A stretch of 64,000 bases of DNA from positions 496,001 through 560,000 of the forward strand of contig NZ_JANCOJ010000001.1 in NCBI RefSeq assembly GCF_024295625.1, in the 5' to 3' direction. The stretch's first letter is position 1, and every line of letters begins with the position of its first letter. The position numbers and the translations under genes are program-made. Positions 57,653 through 64,000 of the stretch are shown here, in pieces. Below the pieces are notes generated by a model, which saw nothing but the letters and a program-made list of their open reading frames with translations, ran no database searches and was not told the DNA's origin. The DNA comes from Streptococcus sp. CF8_St5-11. GTDB taxonomy: Bacteria > Bacillota > Bacilli > Lactobacillales > Streptococcaceae.

Positions 57653-58534
57653 CTATTTCAAAAACTCTACCATCCATTGCTCTAAACAGTCCATAAATCG
57701 TTGAACAGCTGGAGATACTTTTTTTTTTTTAGGGAGGGCCATCCCAAGAGAAACAAAGCGTTTCGGACTGAGCGGAACTTGCACCACTTCTTCTTTCCAG
57801 TCTCTTGCGATCATCGCTTGGTTAAAGCTGACTCCTAGACCAACCTTGACCATCTGATAGGTCGTAAAGCCGTCTTTTGTTGTGAATCGTGTCTGCAGAT
57901 TAAGGCCTTCTTGCTTGATTAAACGGTCTTGGTCTGTATCTTGACCAGGTAAGGTATGGATAAAATCTTCTGTTTCCAGATCTTTAATTTTGTAAGTCTT
58001 TTGTTCGGCCTTGGGATGATTTTTCGGCAACCAAGCCACCAAGGAGTCTCGATACAATTCTTTCCAGCTGTACTCTCCACTATCCTGAGGCTCCGCGCAC
58101 AGACAAATATCGACAGATTTCTCAGCTAGCCACTTGGCAATCTCCTTATTTCCACCTTCTAACAGAGTAATCTGAATGGATGGATAGGTTTCGGAAAATG
58201 CTTTTAAGAGGCTAGGCATCCACATGGAGGACACGCTAAAGTAGCAGCCAATTGTGATGGAACCTCTGACTAAGCCCTTGATTTCCTCACTGACTTCGAC
58301 CGCCACCTGATTGGCATCGACAATCTCTCTAAAATAAGGCAACATCAATTGCCCATTTTCCGTTAAGCGAACGCCCTTTTTGTTGCGGATGAAAATTGGA
58401 AAGTCCAACTCTTCCTCTAAACTCGAGATCATCCTTGTAATCCCTGACTGGGTATAGTTCAGCTGTTCAGCTGCGGCTGAAAAAGAGCCGGTCTCACTCG
58501 CTACTAAAACAGCTTGGCATTTACTGGCATCCAT
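57653..58534 (-). CDS. LysR-family regulator
   Basis: A 293-residue LysR regulator. HTH at the N-terminus (ASETGSFSAAAEQLNYTQSGITRMISSLEEEL) and effector domain (GSITIGCYFSVSSMWMPSLL). Divergent from the threonine aldolase gene (117-bp gap), which is therefore its likely target. An uninterrupted run of 12 A on the coding strand (57719-57730) encodes KKKK in ALPKKKKVSPAV near residue 270; slippage would alter the last about 20 residues. Confidence 0.85.
   Translation of the reverse strand: MDASKCQAVLVASETGSFSAAAEQLNYTQSGITRMISSLEEELDFPIFIRNKKGVRLTENGQLMLPYFREIVDANQVAVEVSEEIKGLVRGSITIGCYFSVSSMWMPSLLKAFSETYPSIQITLLEGGNKEIAKWLAEKSVDICLCAEPQDSGEYSWKELYRDSLVAWLPKNHPKAEQKTYKIKDLETEDFIHTLPGQDTDQDRLIKQEGLNLQTRFTTKDGFTTYQMVKVGLGVSFNQAMIARDWKEEVVQVPLSPKRFVSLGMALPKKKKVSPAVQRFMDCLEQWMVEFLK
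57719..57730 (-). repeat. A12 homopolymer within the LysR coding sequence
   Basis: Twelve consecutive A on the coding (minus) strand, the longest coding homopolymer I noticed in the window. Confidence 0.9.
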
Positions 58535-58651
58535 AAACTTCTCCTCCTTATCTATTCCATTATATCATAGATAAGATGAGTTTTTGCCGTTTGTGTAATA
58601 TCAAAAATTATTTTAAACTAATAGCATCAATAAAGAAAGAGAAGCAACCAA

Positions 58652-59695
58652 ATGAAAACACAACTGAATTTCGCCAACGACTATTTACAAGGAGCACATC
58701 CTAACATCCTTAAGCGGATGATGGAAACCAACCAAGTGGAAATGACAGGTTATGGGACAGACCCGATTACTGAGAGTGCCATTGAACGGATTCGAGAGGC
58801 TTGTGACTGTCCCCAAGCAGAAGTTCGCTTTCTTATGGGCGGGACCCAAACCAATCAAATCATGATTGATAGCCTCCTTCAATCTTATCAAGGGGTGATC
58901 GCAGCGAAAACTGGGCATGTCAGTGTGCACGAGGCTGGGGCTATCGAGTTTGGCGGCCACAAGGTTCTAGAACTCGATACAGCAGACGGAAAATTGACCG
59001 CCCAACAAATCAAAGAAATCATTGAAGAGTACTGGGCAGATGGCAATCACGAACACATGGTCATGCCCGGCATGGTCTACATCTCACAACCGACTGAGCT
59101 TGGAACCCTCTATAGCAAATCTGAATTGGAAGCCATTGCTCACGTCTGCAAAGAGCACGAGGTCAAACTCTTTGTCGATGGAGCACGCCTGGCCTATGCT
59201 CTGGCTTGTCCTGAAAATGATGTGACTCTAGCTGACCTCGCCCAGCTCTGTGATGCTTTTTACATCGGTGGCACCAAGTGCGGGGCTATGTTTGGAGAAG
59301 CGGTGGTCATTCCTAATCCTCGTCTCCTTCCCCATATGACCACTATCATCAAGCAACACGGTGCTCTCCTATCTAAAGGCAGATTGTTAGGCATCCAATT
59401 TGACGAATTGTTCAAGGATCATTTATATGATACCATCGGCCAAGACGCGATTACCTATGCCAATCAGATCCGTCAAGCATGTAAAAAAGCAGGACTCCCT
59501 CTCTATTTTGAAAATCCGACCAACCAGATCTTTTGCTTGGTGACCAAAGAGCAGATGAAAAAACTCTCTGAGAAAGTGATTTTCTCTTTCTGGGAAAAGT
59601 ATGATGATGAACTGACCGTTATTCGTTTTGCGACCTCCTGGTCCACTCGAAAGGAAGATGTAGAGGCATTGTGTCAGGTGATTGAGTCACTCTAG
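58652..59695 (+). CDS. Threonine aldolase family protein (PLP-dependent)
   Basis: A 347-residue PLP enzyme of the low-specificity L-threonine aldolase/beta-eliminating lyase family. Features are FLMGGTQTNQIMIDSLL, HVSVHEAGAIEFGGHKVL, KLFVDGARLAYAL with the PLP-binding Asp, and FYIGGTKCGAMFGE with the Schiff-base lysine. It cleaves threonine or allo-threonine to glycine and acetaldehyde; related enzymes act on other beta-hydroxy amino acids. Start at 58652 has GAGAAG upstream. Divergent from the LysR gene. Confidence 0.87.
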   Translation: MKTQLNFANDYLQGAHPNILKRMMETNQVEMTGYGTDPITESAIERIREACDCPQAEVRFLMGGTQTNQIMIDSLLQSYQGVIAAKTGHVSVHEAGAIEFGGHKVLELDTADGKLTAQQIKEIIEEYWADGNHEHMVMPGMVYISQPTELGTLYSKSELEAIAHVCKEHEVKLFVDGARLAYALACPENDVTLADLAQLCDAFYIGGTKCGAMFGEAVVIPNPRLLPHMTTIIKQHGALLSKGRLLGIQFDELFKDHLYDTIGQDAITYANQIRQACKKAGLPLYFENPTNQIFCLVTKEQMKKLSEKVIFSFWEKYDDELTVIRFATSWSTRKEDVEALCQVIESL

Positions 59696-59760
59696 GGCTT
59701 GAAGGAATCGGTCACCCACCTCATTTATGATATAATAATCCTGATAGAGGGAGGAAACCA

Positions 59761-62475
59761 ATGTTACAAGAACTAGCCTTTACAGGCCAATGGAGACACT
59801 ATCAAAAACGCGTTCTCGATAAGAGTGACGCTTTTATGGCGGATGGCCATCTGCATTTGGTAGCAGCGCCTGGCTCTGGGAAAACAACCCTGGGTATCGA
59901 ATTTATCCGGCGCTTTGGTCAGCCAACCCTGATCTTAGCTCCTACTGTCACCATTCGTCAGCAATGGGTGGACCGGATTATCCAGGCATTCCTGAGTGAT
60001 GAAAGCCAAGCAGAACAACTGATTTCACAAGACTTAAAACATCCTAAGCTGATTACAGTGGCTACCTATCAGGCCCTACACAGCGCCATGAACCAAGTCG
60101 TCGGTCAATCGCAAGCTGAGGATACCGATGACCAGGCAGAGATTGAAACATTTGATTTCAAAGGCTTTGATATCTTTACTACTTTCAAAGCCATCTCACT
60201 CGGGACACTTTGTTTAGATGAGTGCCACCACTTGCGCAATGAATGGTGGAAGAGTTTGGAAGCCTTTCGTCAGGCCTTCCCAGACTTAAAGATGATCTCC
60301 CTTACCGCCACCCCGCCCTATGAAGGGGATCCTGCCCTTTGGGATCGCTATATCCGCATGTGTGGTGAGATTGATGAGGAGATTACGGTTCCCGAATTGG
60401 TCAAGGAAGACACCCTTTGTCCTCACCAAGACTATGTCTACTTTGCCTTTCCAACCAAGGAAGAGCAAGAGCAATTGGATGCTTTTAGCCAACAAAAGAA
60501 TGCTCTCTTGCAGCAACTGACTTCCGATCCCCTCTTTTGCCAACACCTTCAAACCTGCCAGGCCTTATCGGGTCAGATCAGCAATGATGAATTGCTCAAT
60601 GAGCCTAAGTATCTCTCTGCTACCCTGATCTTTCTTCGAAGCAAGGGAATTGACTTTCCCAAACGTTTCCAGGACCTTTTAGGAGCCAAGAAACTACCTG
60701 CTTTCACCCTGGACTGGCTTGAAATTCTCCTGCAAGGTCTGCTCTTTCAGGTGCCTCAATGGTACAATCTACCTGAGGAATACGAGAAGCAACTGCTTCA
60801 TGAATTAAAAGCAGCCAGCTTGATCGATCGAAAACAAGTTAAACTAGTCCGCAACAAAAAACAAGACCTTCTACTCAACCAATCCCTCGGAAAACTCAAT
60901 GCGGTTCGAGAGATTTTCAAGGCCGAATACCAGGCTCTTGGAAGCCGACTGCGCCAACTGGTCCTAACAGACTATATTCGTCAAGATTTCGAAGTTCATC
61001 TCGGAGATAAAGACGCCCAATTTACTCAATTGGGAGTGCTCTCTTATTTCGAATCCATTCGCAGGGAAAGCATAGAGCAAGCAACTCCTCCTGCCATCGC
61101 TGTATTGACCGGTAGCATTGTCATCATCCCTACGATCGCTAAGCCAAGACTAGAGGAGCTGCTAGGAGGGAATAGACTGACTTATCAAAGTGTTGGCCAA
61201 TTATCTCCTGATGACTTTCTCAAGGTTCGTTTGGTCGGTTCTCAACATGATTTGGTGACAGCTGTGACCCAGCTCTTTCAAGAGGGCCTCATCCAGGTTG
61301 TTATTGGAACCAAGTCTCTTCTAGGAGAAGGCTGGGATGCTCCCTGCGTCAATTCCCTGATCCTAGCGAGCTTTGTCGGCAGCTTTATGCTCAGCAACCA
61401 AATGCGAGGTCGTGCCATCCGAGTGTGGCCTGAGGATCCAGACAAGACCAGTAACATCTGGCACCTGGTCTCCATCAATCTTTCCCTAAAGAAATGGTAT
61501 GAAAAGTCCGATCTTGAAAAGGAAGAGATCGAAGCCCTCACTGATCAGTTGAAAGAATACAGTCCTGATCTGGAGCTCTTAGAAAGACGGATGAAGCAAT
61601 TTTTAGGTCTCCATTACAAGGAGCCCTTCATCGAATCCGGTATCGAACGTCTAGCCTTTGACAATATCCGCTATACCAAAAAACAGTTGCAAAAACTCAA
61701 TGAAGAAACCTTAGAGCGCTCCACTCATCGTCAAGAGCTCCGAGACGGCTGGCAAAAAGCCCTGCCAATTCTGGAGAATATGGAGATTGCAAATGAGGTC
61801 CAAGTGGATAAACACTTCCTGCCCTTGGCCCTATTTTTTGACGCTAGGAAGCTAGCTCGTTGGCTGACGGCCGCCACTTTGACCGATGCTTTCGCCAACC
61901 TTTTTTACTATTCACATAGAGGAGGAGGGAATAAAGCGTCTCTAATTCTTCTAGTCGTTTTAGCTGTTCTCGCTCTCCTTGCTTGGCTCCGCTACTATCT
62001 CTATAAGAGCCCTTATAAACGGCTAGAAGTCTTTGGTCAGGCTATTCACCAAGCCCTACTCCTCTTTGGGCATATTCAAACTCAGGAGACCCGCATCCAA
62101 GTCGTACGAGACAGAAAGGATGCCATCAACACGCTGATCTATTTGAAGGGCGGAACCATGCGGGAGAAGGAACTCTTCTCGCAAACTATGATCGAGTTTT
62201 TCGCACCGATTGAAAATCAGCGCTATATCCTGAAAGCACAGGAAAAGGTGTCCGATCAGACAGAATATTTCGCAGTGCCAAGCCTCTTTGACAAACGGAA
62301 AGAGGATGCCCAAGCCTTTGTGGCGCAAATTCGAAAGAGTCTGGGCAAGTATGACCTCGTCTATACCCGAAGTGCCGAAGGCCGTGCCATTCTCCTAGAT
62401 GCGCGCATTAAGGCCCTAGCCAACAAACAAGAGCGCACCTTCACCAAGAAACAAGTGATGTCGAATTTGAAATAA
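59761..62475 (+). CDS. Superfamily II helicase with an internal membrane segment
   Basis: A 904-residue SF2 protein. Motif I AAPGSGKTTLG near residue 39, motif II LDECHHL near residue 155, motif III SLTATPP near residue 180; the second RecA lobe has GTKSLLGEGWDAPCVNSL near residue 520 and motif VI QMRGRAIR near residue 548. Unusually, residues about 722-748 are a strongly hydrophobic helix (ASLILLVVLAVLALLAWL) flanked by basic residues. The C-terminal 150 residues are soluble. Function unknown; SF2 members translocate on DNA or RNA. A TGATATAAT box lies near 59728-59736. Transcribed alone, with a terminator downstream. Confidence 0.8.
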   Translation: MLQELAFTGQWRHYQKRVLDKSDAFMADGHLHLVAAPGSGKTTLGIEFIRRFGQPTLILAPTVTIRQQWVDRIIQAFLSDESQAEQLISQDLKHPKLITVATYQALHSAMNQVVGQSQAEDTDDQAEIETFDFKGFDIFTTFKAISLGTLCLDECHHLRNEWWKSLEAFRQAFPDLKMISLTATPPYEGDPALWDRYIRMCGEIDEEITVPELVKEDTLCPHQDYVYFAFPTKEEQEQLDAFSQQKNALLQQLTSDPLFCQHLQTCQALSGQISNDELLNEPKYLSATLIFLRSKGIDFPKRFQDLLGAKKLPAFTLDWLEILLQGLLFQVPQWYNLPEEYEKQLLHELKAASLIDRKQVKLVRNKKQDLLLNQSLGKLNAVREIFKAEYQALGSRLRQLVLTDYIRQDFEVHLGDKDAQFTQLGVLSYFESIRRESIEQATPPAIAVLTGSIVIIPTIAKPRLEELLGGNRLTYQSVGQLSPDDFLKVRLVGSQHDLVTAVTQLFQEGLIQVVIGTKSLLGEGWDAPCVNSLILASFVGSFMLSNQMRGRAIRVWPEDPDKTSNIWHLVSINLSLKKWYEKSDLEKEEIEALTDQLKEYSPDLELLERRMKQFLGLHYKEPFIESGIERLAFDNIRYTKKQLQKLNEETLERSTHRQELRDGWQKALPILENMEIANEVQVDKHFLPLALFFDARKLARWLTAATLTDAFANLFYYSHRGGGNKASLILLVVLAVLALLAWLRYYLYKSPYKRLEVFGQAIHQALLLFGHIQTQETRIQVVRDRKDAINTLIYLKGGTMREKELFSQTMIEFFAPIENQRYILKAQEKVSDQTEYFAVPSLFDKRKEDAQAFVAQIRKSLGKYDLVYTRSAEGRAILLDARIKALANKQERTFTKKQVMSNLK

Positions 62476-62496
62476 GAATTTATTTCACAATAAAAG

Positions 62497-62531
62497 AAAA
62501 GTCTAGTAGTTTCATTTCTACTAGACTTTTT
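62497..62531. terminator. Bidirectional terminator between the helicase and alcohol dehydrogenase genes
   Basis: AAAAGTCTAGTAG, loop, CTACTAGACTTTTT; 13-bp perfect stem between convergent genes. Confidence 0.92.
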
Positions 62532-62533
62532 CA

Positions 62534-63571
62534 TTACTCAAGCACAATCATAGCCTTAATAGTCTTGCGTTCATCCATATCTTTGTATGCCTGATCAATC
62601 TCGTCCAAGCTATAACTATGAGTGAAGACGCGACCTGGATTGATATCGCCATCAAGGACAGCCTTAAGCAAGAACTGTTTGTCGTAGGTAGTGACCGAGG
62701 CTGCTCCACCTGCCACCGAGATGTTTTGAGCAAAGGTCGAACCAAGGGCACGATTATTGTAATGAGGCACGCCGACAAAACCTAAACGTCCTCCATTGTG
62801 AAGAACCCCAAGGGCTTGATCGACAGCTGCTGCGGTACCGACACATTCAAGGGCCGCATCTGCTCCACCTCCGAGGATTTCACGAACCTTGGCAATGCCT
62901 TCTTCACCACGCTCAGCGACAACTGCTGTCGCGCCTGACTCCAAGGCCATCTGTTGACGGTCTTGGTGACGGCTCATAAGGACGATTTGTGATGCTCCCC
63001 GCATTTTGGCTGCGATCACTGCACATTGACCAACGGCACCGTCCCCGATGACCACTACTTTGTCACCAGGCTTCACGTCTGCTACACGCGCTGCATGGTA
63101 GCCCGTCGGCATGACATCAGCCAGCGTCAAGAAGGATTTGAGCATAGCTTCTGTATAATCAGATGGTTGACCTGGAATCTTGACAAGGGCCCAATTAGCA
63201 AAGTGGAAACGGATGTACTCTGCTTGCACCCCGTCAGACCAGTTGGTGCCAATATGGCGGTCACAAGTCCCATCATAGCCAGCACGACAGGCATCACACT
63301 CCCCACAACCATGGGTGAAAGGCGCAATGACAAAGTCTCCTGGCTTAACCGTTGTAATGGCCTCACCGATTTCTTCCACGATCCCAATAGCTTCGTGGCC
63401 ACTATTTTGATGACCTGCTTCAATATCCGGATTGCGGTAGCTCCAGAGATCGGATCCACAGACACAGGTGCGAACGATGCGGAGAATGACATCATCTGGC
63501 GCTTCGATGCGTGGACGTTCTACTTCTACTAGACCCACTTGCCCAGCTTTTGTATAAACTGTTTTCTTCAT
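62534..63571 (-). CDS. Zinc-dependent alcohol dehydrogenase family protein
   Basis: A 345-residue medium-chain dehydrogenase. Catalytic zinc ligands: Cys in CVCGSDLWSYR and His-Glu in GHEAIGIVEE; the structural-zinc cysteines are in HGCGECDACRAGYDGTC. The cofactor fold has VVIGDGAVGQCAVIAAK. Likely oxidises or reduces an alcohol/aldehyde with NAD(P); substrate unknown. It lies 78 bp downstream of the CDF transporter gene on the same strand. Confidence 0.88.
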   Translation of the reverse strand: MKKTVYTKAGQVGLVEVERPRIEAPDDVILRIVRTCVCGSDLWSYRNPDIEAGHQNSGHEAIGIVEEIGEAITTVKPGDFVIAPFTHGCGECDACRAGYDGTCDRHIGTNWSDGVQAEYIRFHFANWALVKIPGQPSDYTEAMLKSFLTLADVMPTGYHAARVADVKPGDKVVVIGDGAVGQCAVIAAKMRGASQIVLMSRHQDRQQMALESGATAVVAERGEEGIAKVREILGGGADAALECVGTAAAVDQALGVLHNGGRLGFVGVPHYNNRALGSTFAQNISVAGGAASVTTYDKQFLLKAVLDGDINPGRVFTHSYSLDEIDQAYKDMDERKTIKAMIVLE

Positions 63572-63649
63572 AGGAACAACCTACTTTCTATTGCTTACTT
63601 ACCTACAGTATACACTTTTTCTTAGGCTTCTGCTCGTACCAACTCGTCA

Positions 63650-64000
63650 TTAATGATGGTGATGATCATGCCCATGACCTTGATCCACTTCCAGTTCTTC
63701 GATATTTCGCTTGTGGGCGCGGTGGGTCGCCAAGTCTTCATCCACTTCGATGGTAACATTTTGAAATCCACTCTCTTTGAGCAAGGTGCGGATAGACTCT
63801 TTACAGACCTCCATATGCTTGACATGCTCCAGACAAACATGGACAATGGCGTTTTTTTCCAAACCATCCATGGTCCAAAGATTGAGCTGATTGATACTAG
63901 CGACATGGTCCAACCGCTCCAAATCACTCTTGACTTGCTGGATATCTACTCCTTCTGGCACGGCATCCAAGAAAATCTTGAGCGTGCTCCAAAAACGTGG
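63650..64000 (-). CDS. Cation diffusion facilitator C-terminal part (N-terminus beyond the window)
   Basis: The visible 116 residues continue off the right edge (FWSTLKIFLDAVPEGVD at the start). They contain the end of the last membrane helix region and the ferredoxin-like cytoplasmic domain of CDF transporters (SDLERLDHVASINQLNLWTMDG, IVHVCLEHV), ending in the His-rich tail GHGHDHHHH. CDF proteins export Zn2+, Co2+ or Mn2+ against protons. The metal is not determined from this part. Confidence 0.82.
   Translation of the reverse strand, partial: PRFWSTLKIFLDAVPEGVDIQQVKSDLERLDHVASINQLNLWTMDGLEKNAIVHVCLEHVKHMEVCKESIRTLLKESGFQNVTIEVDEDLATHRAHKRNIEELEVDQGHGHDHHHH

Noticed and set aside
63622..63927. 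Minus-strand 101-residue frame overlapping the CDF gene
   Set aside because: Shadow frame of the CDF C-terminal domain; the CDF frame has clear family features and the His-rich tail.

Overview
This window is chromosomal DNA of a low-GC Gram-positive coccus, almost certainly an oral Streptococcus of the mitis/sanguinis/parasanguinis type. The evidence is the housekeeping blocks (efp-asp23-nusB, uvrA-pepP next to divergent corA, rpsF-ssb-rpsR), the sucrose block scrA/scrB-scrR, two LPXTG surface proteins, a phosphoketolase, a dexB-type glucan glucosidase, and strong AGGAGG ribosome sites with TTGACA/TATAAT promoters. I cannot fix the species. I see no rRNA, tRNA, insertion sequence, prophage or CRISPR array. 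Both window ends cut a gene: scrA on the left and a cation diffusion facilitator on the right.

Layout. 1-3.7 kb: sucrose uptake and hydrolysis with its LacI-type repressor. 3.7-15 kb: housekeeping genes, with a two-gene membrane-stress-like pair (SPFH protein plus Tim44/zinc-ribbon membrane protein). 15.2-17.6 kb: a three-gene envelope-sugar operon (GT2-GtrA glycosyltransferase, phosphodiester glycosidase, small membrane protein). 17.7-22.4 kb: wall-anchored 5'-nucleotidase and phosphoketolase. 22.7-37.4 kb: a full histidine-utilisation cluster, hutI reading left and hutU-ftcD-fchA-fhs-hutD-permease-hutH-hutG reading right, closed by a convergent 978-residue SARP/AfsR-type regulator. 37.5-40.7 kb: metE-metF. 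41.3-45.2 kb: two alpha-glucosidases with cre-like sites. 45.4-49.7 kb: CPBP membrane protein, KtrAB-type potassium uptake, nucleoside phosphorylase and sugar O-acetyltransferase. 49.8-51.4 kb: DeoR regulator and HAD phosphatase. 51.5-55.9 kb: malolactic block (mleP, mleS, an XRE gene, mleR). 56.2-64 kb: VWA-domain LPXTG protein, LysR regulator, threonine aldolase, a superfamily II helicase with a membrane segment, an alcohol dehydrogenase and the CDF transporter end.

How the genes work together. The hut cluster converts histidine to urocanate (HutH), imidazolone propionate (HutU) and formiminoglutamate (HutI). From there two routes are encoded side by side: direct hydrolysis by HutG, and transfer of the formimino group to tetrahydrofolate by FtcD, with FchA and Fhs able to finish as formate plus ATP or feed the one-carbon pool. 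The folate enzyme MetF and methionine synthase MetE follow on the other side of the regulator.

The most interesting signal is regulatory. Both divergent hut promoters carry two TTGAC repeats exactly 11 bp apart, with the proximal heptamer ending exactly 8 bp before the -10 box. That is the promoter layout recognised by SARP activators in actinomycetes, and a SARP-type protein is encoded at the far end of the same cluster. I propose that it is the hut activator. A second notable signal is a 175-bp nested inverted-repeat element (41063-41237) between metE and dexB that folds like a four-way-junction RNA and matches no element family I can name.
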